From an uncultured Oscillospiraceae bacterium (GTDB lineage: Bacteria > Bacillota > Clostridia > Oscillospirales > Oscillospiraceae), in the NCBI GenBank assembly GCA_934659445.1, contig CAKUHV010000007.1, forward strand, positions 1 to 30,095: a stretch of DNA of 30,095 nucleotides. The letters run 5' to 3'. The position numbers and the translations under genes are program-made. The stretch's first letter is position 1; every line of letters begins with the position of its first letter. This document shows, piece after piece, positions 1 through 7,672 of the stretch. The notes under the pieces are model-generated. The model was given only the letters and a program-made list of their open reading frames with translations. It was not told where the DNA came from and ran no database searches.

Positions 1-710
1 CCGACCCCAACCAGGGCGTTTCCTCCGCCGACTACATCGCCCAGCACATGGCCGGGGCCAAGGTGGCGGTGATCTACCGCAACGACGACGCCTATTCCCA
101 GGGAATCCGCGACACCTTTGTGAGCGAGATCTCCGCCAAGGGCATGAAGCCCGTCTATGAGGGCACCTTCACCGAGGACACCGCCACCGACTTCACCGTC
201 CAGCTGTCCGGGGCCAAGAGCGCCGGCGCCGACCTGGTGTTCATGCCCATCTACTACCAGCCCGCCTCCATCATCCTGCGCCAGGCCAAGGACATGGACT
301 ACGCCCCCACCTTCTTCGGCGTGGACGGCATGGACGGCATCCTGACCCAGGACGGCTTCGACACCTCTCTGGCCGAAGGACTGATGCTGCTGACCCCCTT
401 CTCCGCCACTGTGGAGGAGAACAAGCCCTTCGTCGACGCCTATGTCGCCGCCTACGGCATCCAGCCCAACCAGTTCGCCGCTGACGCTTACGACGGCGTC
501 TATATCGTCAAGCAGGCTCTGGAGGCCGCCGGCTGCACCGCCGACATGAGCTCTGCCGACATCTGCGAGGCTCTGGTGGCCCAGATGACCCAGATCTCCT
601 ACTCCGGCCTGACCGGCAAGGACATGACCTGGAACGCCGAGGGTCAGGTCTCCAAGGCCCCCACTGCCTACGTCATCAAGGACGGCCAGTACGTTCTGCC
701 TGAGAACTGA
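1..710 (+). CDS. livJ: Branched-chain amino-acid ABC transporter substrate-binding protein, 3' part
   Basis: This is the C-terminal ~236 residues of an extracellular solute-binding protein of the LivJ/Peripla_BP_6 class; the reading frame is open to the left edge (codons begin at base 3), so the signal peptide and first lobe are outside the window. Visible family features are the early DPNQG segment leading into an ADYIAQHMAGAKVAVIY strand and the NDDAYSQG turn that crosses between lobes, then alternating beta-alpha units and a final AYVIKDGQYV strand. In Gram-positives such proteins are lipid-anchored and hand ligand to the permease. The four genes downstream on the same strand encode the matching permeases and ATPases, which makes the transporter assignment firm. 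The exact ligand (Leu/Ile/Val or another amino acid) cannot be read from the sequence. Confidence 0.9.
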   Translation, partial: DPNQGVSSADYIAQHMAGAKVAVIYRNDDAYSQGIRDTFVSEISAKGMKPVYEGTFTEDTATDFTVQLSGAKSAGADLVFMPIYYQPASIILRQAKDMDYAPTFFGVDGMDGILTQDGFDTSLAEGLMLLTPFSATVEENKPFVDAYVAAYGIQPNQFAADAYDGVYIVKQALEAAGCTADMSSADICEALVAQMTQISYSGLTGKDMTWNAEGQVSKAPTAYVIKDGQYVLPEN

Positions 711-730
711 TCTCTTTGATCTCAGATCAT

Positions 731-779
731 CCGCACAGAGGCCGGGTGCCGGGGATATTTCCCCGGCACCCCTGTGCGG
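731..779 (+). terminator. Large hairpin after the binding-protein gene (partial terminator or processing site)
   Basis: Arms 731-738 and 772-779 pair perfectly over 8 bp; above them 744-755 and 760-771 pair over 12 bp with a 4-base loop (756-759) and a 5-base bulge (739-743). Only a weak T-run follows, so full termination is unlikely. In transporter operons such hairpins commonly let the binding protein be made in excess over the membrane parts; that role is inferred here. Confidence 0.6.
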
Positions 780-806
780 CGTTTGAGGCCCTGCCTTTTC
801 CGCTGT

Positions 807-862
807 TTCCATGGCGGAAATGCGGGCAGAGGCAGTTCTCCGCCCGCATTTCTGCCATGGAA
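807..862 (+). other. Second large inverted repeat before livH
   Basis: Positions 807-827 pair with 842-862 over 21 bp with a single G-U, loop 828-841. It lies 46 bp upstream of the livH start and leaves the livH ribosome binding site (AAAGAGG near 894-900) free. No T-tract follows, so it is more likely an mRNA-stability or processing element than a terminator. Confidence 0.55.
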
Positions 863-908
863 TGCTTTCATTTTCCCCTGATTTTCAGAAAGAAAAGAGG
901 TTTGCCCC

Positions 909-1787
909 ATGGAATTTCTGTCCTATCTGATCAGCGGCATCAGCCTGGGCAGCATCTATGCCATCATCGCCCTAGGCTACACCATGGTGTATGGCATTGC
1001 CAAGATGCTGAACTTCGCCCACGGCGACGTCATCATGATCGGCGGCTATGTCTCCTTCTGCGCCATGTACTATCTGAATCTGCCCCCCGTTGTGGCCACC
1101 CTGCTGGCTGTTGTGGCCTGCACGGTGCTGGGCATCGTCATCGAGCGGCTGGCCTATAAGCCCCTGCGCTCCGCCCCCTCTCTGGCTGTACTGATCACCG
1201 CCATCGGCGTCAGCTACCTGCTTCAGAACTCCGCCCTGCTGATCTGGAAGGCCGCCGCCAAAAACTACCCCCCGGTGATCAGCGGCTCCCTGAAGCTGTT
1301 CGACGGACAGCTGAGCATCCCCTATATCTCCGCGCTGACCATCGCCGTGTGCGTGGTGATCATGATCGCCCTGACCGCCTTTGTTGACCACAGCAAAATG
1401 GGCAAGGCCATGCGGGCCTGCTCCGAGGACAAGGGCGCGGCCCAGCTGATGGGCATCGACGTGAATACCACCATCTCCGCCACCTTCGCCATCGGCTCCG
1501 CTCTGGCGGCCATCGCCGGCGTGCTGCTGTGCTCCTTTAACGGCGCGCTGATGCCCACCACCGGCTCCATGCCCGGCATCAAGGCCTTTACCGCCGCTGT
1601 GTTCGGCGGCATCGGCTCCATCCCCGGCGCCTTTCTGGGCGGCCTGCTGCTGGGCGTCATCGAGGCGCTGGCCAAGGCCTATATCTCCACCCAGCTTGCC
1701 AACTCCATCGTGTTCGCCGTTCTGATCGTTGTTCTGCTGGTGAAACCGGCGGGCCTGCTGGGCAAGATCGTGCCCGAGAAAGTGTAA
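909..1787 (+). CDS. livH: Branched-chain amino-acid ABC transporter permease LivH
   Basis: 292-residue integral membrane permease of the LivH/BPD_transp_2 family, normally ~290 residues. It forms the transmembrane channel with LivM for amino acids delivered by the binding protein. It starts with the typical SGISLGSIYAIIALGYTMVYG segment followed by KMLNFAHGD, a hallmark of LivH. The cytoplasmic EAA-like loop that contacts the ATPases is visible around KAMRACSEDKGAAQLMGI. The C-terminal GAFLGGLLLGVIE helix is also typical. About eight hydrophobic segments are present. The ATG at 909 is preceded by AAAGAGG at a good distance. It begins the livHMGF run; livM follows within a few bases. Confidence 0.95.
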   Translation: MEFLSYLISGISLGSIYAIIALGYTMVYGIAKMLNFAHGDVIMIGGYVSFCAMYYLNLPPVVATLLAVVACTVLGIVIERLAYKPLRSAPSLAVLITAIGVSYLLQNSALLIWKAAAKNYPPVISGSLKLFDGQLSIPYISALTIAVCVVIMIALTAFVDHSKMGKAMRACSEDKGAAQLMGIDVNTTISATFAIGSALAAIAGVLLCSFNGALMPTTGSMPGIKAFTAAVFGGIGSIPGAFLGGLLLGVIEALAKAYISTQLANSIVFAVLIVVLLVKPAGLLGKIVPEKV

Positions 1788-1797
1788 GGTGAGCGGG

Positions 1798-2865
1798 ATG
1801 AAAACAAGAAAAATCAGTAAGACCAATGTGGTGAACTTCTCCACCTATCTGGGCATGGTCCTGTTCTTCGTGGTGATGTGCGCCCTGCGCAGCGCCGGCG
1901 TGCTGAACCGCTCCATGACCGGCCTTCTGGTGCCCATCTGCTGCTATATGTCCATGGCCGTGTCCCTGAACCTGACGGTGGGCATCCTGGGCGAGCTGAG
2001 CCTGGGCCATGCGGGCTTTATGAGCGTGGGCGCCTTCTCCGGCATCATCGCCGCCCAGAGCCTGATCGACATCGTCCCCTCCGCCCCCGTCCGTCTGGCC
2101 ATTGCCATGGTGGTGGGCGCCCTGTTCGCCACTGTCGCCGGTCTGATCATCGGCGCCCCGGTGCTGCGGCTGCACGGCGACTATCTGGCTATCGTCACCC
2201 TGGCCTTCGGCGAGATCATCAAGGAGCTGATCACCTGCCTGATCGTGGGCTATGACGAAAACGGCCTGCACATCCTGTTCAACATGAGCGGCAACCGCAC
2301 GGTGGACGACCTGCACCTGGCCGCCGGCGGCACCGCCATCATCAAGGGCGCTCAGGGCGCGGCGGGCACCAAGACCATCGCCTCCTTCACCGCCGGCTTC
2401 GTGCTGGTGATGATCACCCTGGTCATCGTGCTCAACCTGAAGCACAGCCGGGCGGGCCGGGCCATCATGGCCCTGCGTGACAACCGCATCGCCGCCGAGA
2501 GCATCGGCATCAACACCACCAAGTACAAGCTGATGGCCTTCGTCACCTCCGCCGCTCTGGCGGGCGCCGCCGGGGCTCTGTACGGACTGAACTACTCCTC
2601 CCTTCAGGCCAGCAAGTTCAACTTCAACACCTCCATTCTGGTGCTGGTGTTCGTGGTGCTGGGCGGTCTGGGCAACATCTGGGGCAGCCTGATCGCCGCC
2701 GCCGCCCTGACCATCCTGCCCGAGGCCCTGCGCGAGTTCTCTGACTACCGCATGCTGGTGTACGCCATCGTGCTGATCCTGGTCATGCTGGCCACCAATA
2801 ACCCCACGCTGAAGAGCTTCTTCGCCCGGCTGAAGGGCAAGAAGGACGAAAAGGAGGCGGCCTGA
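1798..2865 (+). CDS. livM: Branched-chain amino-acid ABC transporter permease LivM
   Basis: Second permease subunit, 355 residues from the ATG at 1798. I prefer this ATG over the in-frame GTG at 1789 because AAGGTG (1786-1791) is spaced 6 bases before 1798 and would overlap the GTG. Family signs are the SLNLTVGILGELSLGHAGFMSVGA segment (broken here: SLGHAGF is the key motif), GAPVLRLHGDYLAIVTLAFGEI, the loop RAGRAIMALRDNRIAAES that docks to an ATPase, and the GGLGNIWGSLIAAAAL helix near the end. The lysine-rich tail (KGKKDEKEAA) is cytoplasmic. About nine to ten membrane helices. It overlaps no neighbour; livG starts 1 base after its stop. Confidence 0.93.
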   Translation: MKTRKISKTNVVNFSTYLGMVLFFVVMCALRSAGVLNRSMTGLLVPICCYMSMAVSLNLTVGILGELSLGHAGFMSVGAFSGIIAAQSLIDIVPSAPVRLAIAMVVGALFATVAGLIIGAPVLRLHGDYLAIVTLAFGEIIKELITCLIVGYDENGLHILFNMSGNRTVDDLHLAAGGTAIIKGAQGAAGTKTIASFTAGFVLVMITLVIVLNLKHSRAGRAIMALRDNRIAAESIGINTTKYKLMAFVTSAALAGAAGALYGLNYSSLQASKFNFNTSILVLVFVVLGGLGNIWGSLIAAAALTILPEALREFSDYRMLVYAIVLILVMLATNNPTLKSFFARLKGKKDEKEAA

Positions 2866-2866
2866 G

Positions 2867-3700
2867 ATGTTTGAAAAACTGGTCCCTGTACCCTCCGGCG
2901 CTGTGATCCCGGAGCGCGACATTGACAAGACCCCCGTTCTGAACTGCGTGAATCTGGGCATCACCTTCGGCGGACTGAAGGCGGTGGACGGCTTCAACCT
3001 GATCATCGGCCGCACGGAGATCGCCGGTCTGATCGGCCCCAACGGCGCCGGCAAGACCACGGTGTTCAATCTGCTGACCAAGGTGTATCAGCCCACCTCC
3101 GGCTCCATCCTGCTGGACGGACAGGACACCCACAACATGACCACCGCCCAGGTGAACCGGGCGGGCATCGCCCGTACCTTCCAGAACATCCGCCTGTTCG
3201 GCAACCTGACGGTGGAGCAGAACGTCACCGTGGCCATGGACGCCCAGATGAAGTACACCATGGCCAGCGGCATCCTCCGCCTGCCCGGCTTCTGGAAGGA
3301 GGAGAAGGTGGCCCACGAGCGGGCGCTGGAGCTGCTGAGCCTGTTCCACATGGAGGACATGGCCAACGCCAAGGCCGGCTCTCTGCCCTACGGCGCCCAG
3401 CGCCGGCTGGAGATCGTCCGCGCCCTTGCCACCAACCCCTGTCTGCTGCTGCTGGACGAGCCCGCAGCCGGCATGAACCCCTCTGAGACGGCGGAGCTGA
3501 TGGAAAATATCCGCAAGATCCGGGACACCTTCCAGATCGCCATCATGCTCATCGAGCACGACATGAATCTGGTCATGAACATCTGCGAGGGCATCTGCGT
3601 GCTGAACTTCGGCCGGGTCATCGCCAAGGGCAGCCCCGCGGAGATCCAGTCCAACCCCGCAGTCATCGAGGCCTATCTGGGCAAGCAGAAGGAGGCGTGA
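2867..3700 (+). CDS. livG: Branched-chain amino-acid ABC transporter ATP-binding protein LivG
   Basis: 277-residue cytoplasmic ATPase that powers the LivHM channel. Walker A GPNGAGKT is at residues 57-64, the Q-loop is in RTFQNIRLF, the LivG-type signature LPYGAQRRLEI is near 173-183, Walker B LLLLDEPAAGMN is at 193-204, and the H-loop is LIEHDM. The diverged signature (LPYGAQ rather than LSGGQ) and the LFGNLTVEQNV segment are characteristic of LivG. It is ~20 residues longer at the N terminus than the family norm (~255); the extra residues precede the first beta strand and have no visible motif. AAGGAGG at 2851-2857 supports the ATG at 2867. Confidence 0.95.
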   Translation: MFEKLVPVPSGAVIPERDIDKTPVLNCVNLGITFGGLKAVDGFNLIIGRTEIAGLIGPNGAGKTTVFNLLTKVYQPTSGSILLDGQDTHNMTTAQVNRAGIARTFQNIRLFGNLTVEQNVTVAMDAQMKYTMASGILRLPGFWKEEKVAHERALELLSLFHMEDMANAKAGSLPYGAQRRLEIVRALATNPCLLLLDEPAAGMNPSETAELMENIRKIRDTFQIAIMLIEHDMNLVMNICEGICVLNFGRVIAKGSPAEIQSNPAVIEAYLGKQKEA

Positions 3701-3702
3701 TC

Positions 3703-4410
3703 ATGGCACTGCTGACAGTGAACGACATCCATGTGTACTACGGCAGCATCCACGCGGTGAAGGGCGTCTCCTTCGAGGTGAACGAGGGGGAGGTCGTCAC
3801 CCTGATCGGCGCCAACGGCGCCGGGAAATCCACGGTGCTGAACACCATCTCCGGCCTGCTGACCCCCAAGAGCGGCAGCATCACCTTTGACGGGCAGAAT
3901 CTGCACGGCGTGGCCCCCCACAAGGTGATCAGCCACGGGCTGGCCCAAGTGCCGGAGGGCCGCCGGGTGTTCCTGCAGATGACCGTGGAGGAAAATCTGG
4001 AGATGGGGGCCTATACCCGCCCCAACAGCGAGATCGCCCCGAGCATCGCCGACGTATACCAGCGCTTCCCCCGCCTGAAGGAGCGGCGCACCCAGGTGGC
4101 CGGCACCCTGTCCGGCGGCGAGCAGCAGATGCTGGCCATGGGCCGCGCCCTCATGTCCAAGCCCAAGCTGCTGATGCTGGACGAGCCCTCTATGGGGCTG
4201 GCCCCCATTCTGGTGGAGCAGATCTTCGACATCATCAAGGAGCTGCACAAGGCGGGCACCACCATCCTGCTGGTGGAGCAGAACGCCCAGGCGGCTCTGA
4301 GCGTGGCCGACCGGGGCTATGTGCTGGAGACGGGCAAGATCGTCACCTCCGGCACCGGGCAGGAGCTGCTGGCCAGTCCGGAGATCAAAAAGGCCTATCT
4401 GGGCGGCTGA
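3703..4410 (+). CDS. livF: Branched-chain amino-acid ABC transporter ATP-binding protein LivF
   Basis: 235-residue second ATPase of the importer. I place the start at the ATG at 3703, 7 bases after AAGGAGG (3689-3695); the upstream GTG at 3697 is too close to that site. Walker A is GANGAGKST, signature LSGGEQQMLAMGRAL, Walker B LLMLDEPSMGLAP, H-loop VEQNAQ (Gln in place of His, usual for LivF). The GLAQVPEGRRVFLQMTVEENLEMG stretch contains the LivF-typical VPEGR motif. The livG stop lies 2 bases before this start, so translation is probably coupled. The operon ends here with a strong terminator. Confidence 0.95.
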   Translation: MALLTVNDIHVYYGSIHAVKGVSFEVNEGEVVTLIGANGAGKSTVLNTISGLLTPKSGSITFDGQNLHGVAPHKVISHGLAQVPEGRRVFLQMTVEENLEMGAYTRPNSEIAPSIADVYQRFPRLKERRTQVAGTLSGGEQQMLAMGRALMSKPKLLMLDEPSMGLAPILVEQIFDIIKELHKAGTTILLVEQNAQAALSVADRGYVLETGKIVTSGTGQELLASPEIKKAYLGG

Positions 4411-4427
4411 ATCTCATCCCAAAGCGC

Positions 4428-4464
4428 AAAAGGCTCCCTGCGGCATCGCCGCAGGGAGCCTTTT
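4428..4464. terminator. Bidirectional terminator between livF and rpiB
   Basis: Arms 4428-4444 and 4448-4464 pair over 17 bp, including A4/T4 ends, with a 3-base loop. The T-tract serves the + strand and the A-tract the - strand, fitting the convergent livF and rpiB genes. Confidence 0.9.
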
Positions 4465-4471
4465 AATATTC

Positions 4472-4906
4472 TTATTTTTCGATCGCCATGATCTTGTCCA
4501 CCCGGCGCTGATGGCGGCCGCCCTCAAACTCCGTGGACAGGAACACGTCTACAATGCGCTCGGCCATGTTCTGCCCGATGATCCCGGCCCCCATGGCCAG
4601 CATATTGGCGTTGTTGTGGCGGCGGGTCATCTCGGCGGACAGGGGGTCGCCGCACAGGGCGCAGCGCACGCCCCGGACCTTGTTGGCCACCATGGACACG
4701 CCGATGCCCGTGGTGCAGATGACGATGCCCCTCTCGCAGGCTCCGCTGCCCACGGCCTCGGCTGCGGGGCGGGCAAAATCGGGGTAGTCGCAGCTGTCGG
4801 CGCTGTGGGTGCCGAAGTCCTGCACCTCATAGCCCTTGGCGGTGAGATAGGCCTTGATATGCTCCTTCAGGGCAAAGCCGCCGTGGTCAGCAGCAATGGA
4901 AATCAT
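4472..4906 (-). CDS. rpiB: Ribose-5-phosphate isomerase B
   Basis: 144-residue RpiB/LacAB-family isomerase, interconverting ribose 5-phosphate and ribulose 5-phosphate in the pentose phosphate pathway. Start ATG at 4906 is set by GGAGGG (4913-4918); a longer frame upstream has no support. Visible motifs are ISIAADHGGFALK (phosphate-binding N terminus), CDYPDFA, the catalytic cysteine in VICTTGIGVSMVANK (the loop reads CTTGIG where many relatives have CGTGIG), RHNNANMLAMGA and the C-terminal FEGGRHQRRVDKI. Length and motifs match the family. A separate promoter lies just upstream. It is convergent with livF and shares its terminator. A role in allose or another hexose pathway cannot be excluded. 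Confidence 0.95.
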   Translation of the reverse strand: MISIAADHGGFALKEHIKAYLTAKGYEVQDFGTHSADSCDYPDFARPAAEAVGSGACERGIVICTTGIGVSMVANKVRGVRCALCGDPLSAEMTRRHNNANMLAMGAGIIGQNMAERIVDVFLSTEFEGGRHQRRVDKIMAIEK

Positions 4907-4935
4907 AGCGATCCCTCCAAACATCATTTGACCAC

Positions 4936-4964
4936 ATTCTATCTTAAATCGGGCCTGTTGGCAA
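4936..4964 (-). promoter_or_regulatory. Sigma-A promoter of rpiB
   Basis: On the - strand: -35 TTGCCA (4964-4959), 17-base spacer, -10 TAGAAT (4941-4936). Transcription would start near 4929, giving a ~23-base leader carrying the rpiB ribosome binding site. Confidence 0.75.
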
Positions 4965-4988
4965 GGGCTTCCGGGGATTTTCAAAGCT

Positions 4989-5010
4989 GCCCGCGCCTTT
5001 CGGCGCGGGC
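4989..5010 (-). terminator. Hairpin after glgP
   Basis: Nine-base perfect arms 4989-4997 and 5002-5010; read on the - strand the loop is GAAA. Only a short, interrupted T-run follows, so termination may be incomplete and some transcripts could continue into rpiB. Confidence 0.55.
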
Positions 5011-5019
5011 GGCAACGGA

Positions 5020-7458
5020 TCACTCCTCCCGCACGGGCACGTGCCAGATGTTCTCCGCGTAGTCCCGGATGGACCGGTCGGCGGCAAAGATGCCGGAGCG
5101 GGCAATGTTCATCAGGGACATACGGTTCCAGCGGGCGGGGTCGGCGTAGACCTCCAGCGCCCGGCGGTGGGCCTGGCGGTAGCTGTCGAAGTCGGCCAGC
5201 AGCAGATATTCGTCCGCAGGAGCGCCTCCGGCCCCGAAAAGCAGGCGGCGGGTCAGGCCGGCGTAGGACACACCGTCGTCAAAGCCGTCGGACAGCTGGT
5301 CGATGACCCGCTTCAGCTCGGGGTTGTGGGAGTAGATGTCCAGGGGGGCGTAGCCGTCGGCCTTGGTCCGGGCCACCTGCTGGGCGGTCAGACCGAAGAG
5401 GAAGATGTTCTCGTCCCCCAGCTGCTGGTGCATCTCTACATTGGCCCCGTCCAGAGTGCCGATGGTCAGGGCGCCGTTCATCATGAACTTCATGTTGCCG
5501 GTGCCGCTGGCCTCCTTGCCGGCGGTGGAGATCTGCTCGCTGATCTCACTGGCGGGCATGAGCTTTTCCGCCATGGACACCCGGTAGTTCTCCAGGAACA
5601 CCACCTGCAGCTTATCCTTGCAGATGGGGTCGTCGGAGATCTGGGCGGCCAGAGAGTTGATCAGCTGGATGATCTCCTTGGCCACCTGATACCCCGGGGC
5701 GGCCTTGGCCCCGAAAAGGAACACCTGGGGGGTAAAGTCCATGTTGGGGCTGTCGTGGAGCTGCTGGTAGAGACAGGTGATGTGCATGGCGTTGAGCAGC
5801 TGGCGCTTATACTCGTGCAGCCGCTTGACCTGCACGTCAAAGATGCCGTCGGTGTTCAGGATCACGCCGCTCTCCCGTCCGGCCCAGGCGGCAAAGCGCC
5901 GCTTGTTCTCCCCCTTGATGGCGGCCAGCCGCTCCAGAACGGCGCTGTCGTCGGCATATTTCTCCAGCCGGCGCAGCTGCTCCGGGTGCAGCAGATAGCC
6001 GTCCCCGCCGGTGCACTCCCGGATCAGGGCGTCCAGCTTGGGGTTGATCTGGGACAGCCAGCGGCGGTGGTCCACGCCGTTGGTCACGTTGGTGAACTTG
6101 TCAGGGTCGGCCTGATAGGCGTCCCGGAACACATCCCGCTTCAGAATGTCGGAGTGCAGCTGGGACACGCCGTTGATCTTCTGGCAGGCGCACACGCACA
6201 GGTTGGCCATGCGCACCTCGCCCCCCCAGATGATGGCCATGGGGGCCACCCGCTCCAGATCGCCGGAGAAGCGGTGCTCCAGCTGGCGCTGGTAGCGGTC
6301 GGAGATCTCCCGGATGATCTGCCAGATCCGGGGCAGCAGGCTTTCGATCAGGCTCTGGGGCCAGCGCTCCAGGGCCTCGGCCAGCACGGTGTGGTTGGTG
6401 TAGCACACGGTGTGGGTCACGATGTGCCAGGCGTCGTCCCAGCTGTAGCCCTCGCCGTCCATCAGGATGCGCATCAGCTCCGGAATGACCAGGGTGGGGT
6501 GGGTGTCGTTGATCTGGATGACGTGCTTTTCGTGGAAGTTCCGCAGGGTGCCGTATCGGGCGCGGTGGCGCTTGACGATGGACTGCACCGTGGCGGAGAC
6601 GAAGAAGTACTGCTGCTTCAGCCGCAGGGACTTGCCCTCGTAGTGGTTGTCGTCGGGGTAGAGAACCTTGGCGATGACCTCCGCCATGGCCTGCTGCTCC
6701 ACCGCCTTCAGGTACTCCCCCCGGGAGTACAGGGACATGTCCACGGGCACGGGGCTCTTGGCGTCCCACAGGCGCAGGGTGTTGGTATACCGGGTCTGAT
6801 AGCCGGCGATCTCCATATCCCGGGGGATGGCCAGCACGGTGGTATAGCCGGTGTGCCGGGGGTGGTTGACCCCGTTTTCGTCCCAGCAGTCCTCAATTTT
6901 GCCGCCGAAGCGGACCTCCTCCGCCTCGTCCAGCTTGGGGATCAGCCACGCGTCCCCAAGCCCCAGCCAGTTGTCCGCCAGCTCCACCTGCTTGCCGTCG
7001 ATGATCTTCTGCTTGAAGATGCCCAGCTCGTAGCAGATGGAGTAGCCCGTGGCGGGGATCTCCAGAGTGGTCATGGAATCCAGATAGCAGGCGGCCAGAC
7101 GGCCCAGACCGCCGTTGCCCAGCCCGGCGTCCGGCTCGTTCTCAAACAGGTCGGCGGCGGAGAAGCCCATGTCCTCCAGCGCGTCCTTCAGGGTGTCCAG
7201 CAGCCCCAGGTTATAGGCGTTTTTCTCCAGAGAGCGGCCCATCAGGAACTCCAGAGACAGATAGTGTACCTGCCGCTGCTCCTTCTCCCACAGTTGGTTG
7301 TCGCACTCCATGGCGTGGCGGGACATGATGTCCCGCAGCACCAGAGCGCAGGCTTTGAACATATGGGCGGGGGTGGCCTCCTCCACCGTGCGGCCAAAGT
7401 TGCGCTGCAGCTTGCCCACGATGAGCTCGGTCAGTTGTGATTTGTTGTATTCAGCCAT
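5020..7458 (-). CDS. glgP: Glycogen/starch/alpha-glucan phosphorylase
   Basis: 812-residue pyridoxal-phosphate enzyme that releases glucose 1-phosphate from glycogen or maltodextrin ends. Start ATG 7458 (MAEYNKSQ) is chosen because AGGAGG (7466-7471) sits 7 bases upstream; the open frame extends 23 codons further without support. Family motifs: YLSLEFLMGRSLEKN (66-80), GNGGLGRLAACYLDS (114-128), NDTHPTL (317-323), and the cofactor-binding EASGTGNMKFMMNGA with Lys657, followed by GTLDGANVEM. Length equals the usual ~800-815. It has its own sigma-A promoter with a CcpA-like site just downstream of the start point, so glucose-type catabolite repression is likely. No glg synthesis genes lie next to it in this window. 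Confidence 0.96.
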   Translation of the reverse strand: MAEYNKSQLTELIVGKLQRNFGRTVEEATPAHMFKACALVLRDIMSRHAMECDNQLWEKEQRQVHYLSLEFLMGRSLEKNAYNLGLLDTLKDALEDMGFSAADLFENEPDAGLGNGGLGRLAACYLDSMTTLEIPATGYSICYELGIFKQKIIDGKQVELADNWLGLGDAWLIPKLDEAEEVRFGGKIEDCWDENGVNHPRHTGYTTVLAIPRDMEIAGYQTRYTNTLRLWDAKSPVPVDMSLYSRGEYLKAVEQQAMAEVIAKVLYPDDNHYEGKSLRLKQQYFFVSATVQSIVKRHRARYGTLRNFHEKHVIQINDTHPTLVIPELMRILMDGEGYSWDDAWHIVTHTVCYTNHTVLAEALERWPQSLIESLLPRIWQIIREISDRYQRQLEHRFSGDLERVAPMAIIWGGEVRMANLCVCACQKINGVSQLHSDILKRDVFRDAYQADPDKFTNVTNGVDHRRWLSQINPKLDALIRECTGGDGYLLHPEQLRRLEKYADDSAVLERLAAIKGENKRRFAAWAGRESGVILNTDGIFDVQVKRLHEYKRQLLNAMHITCLYQQLHDSPNMDFTPQVFLFGAKAAPGYQVAKEIIQLINSLAAQISDDPICKDKLQVVFLENYRVSMAEKLMPASEISEQISTAGKEASGTGNMKFMMNGALTIGTLDGANVEMHQQLGDENIFLFGLTAQQVARTKADGYAPLDIYSHNPELKRVIDQLSDGFDDGVSYAGLTRRLLFGAGGAPADEYLLLADFDSYRQAHRRALEVYADPARWNRMSLMNIARSGIFAADRSIRDYAENIWHVPVREE

Positions 7459-7505
7459 AACAGAGCCTCCTGTCAGGTTTGGATCGGCCGCCGGTCGGGC
7501 AGCCA

Positions 7506-7521
7506 TTGGAAACGTTTTCAT
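7506..7521 (-). promoter_or_regulatory. Catabolite-responsive (cre-like) LacI-family operator in glgP leader
   Basis: The - strand reads ATGAAAACGTTTCCAA, matching the cre consensus WTGNNARCGNWWWCAW at all but one position, with the central CG and near-perfect dyad of LacI/CcpA sites. It lies a few bases downstream of the predicted start point (~7526), the position for roadblock or initiation repression. Confidence 0.65.
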
Positions 7522-7532
7522 CTGCAAGGGGT

Positions 7533-7561
7533 ATTTTATCAGATTTTGGAAGGTCCGTCAA
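7533..7561 (-). promoter_or_regulatory. Sigma-A promoter of glgP
   Basis: -35 TTGACG (7561-7556), 17-base spacer, -10 TAAAAT (7538-7533) on the - strand. Predicted leader of ~68 bases holds the cre-like site and the AGGAGG. Confidence 0.8.
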
Positions 7562-7629
7562 TGGGCAGCGATACCCGTAGTATGGAAGGCCGGAGCCGTC
7601 CTTATCCCCATGATAGCGGAAAACAGACA

Positions 7630-7663
7630 GGCGGCCACTTTCTCCCCTGAGAAAGCGGCCGCC
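7630..7663 (-). terminator. pepT terminator
   Basis: Arms 7630-7644 and 7649-7663 pair over 15 bp (one G-U on the - strand), 4-base loop, followed on the - strand by TGTCTGTTTT. It begins ~10 bases after the pepT stop. Confidence 0.75.
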
Positions 7664-7672
7664 CGTTCTCCG

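Noticed and set aside
5041..7440. 799-codon open frame on the + strand opposite glgP
   Set aside because: Composition is the mirror of glgP codons (runs of Gly/Val/His/Gln); no domains and no ribosome binding site. GC-rich third positions create such shadows.
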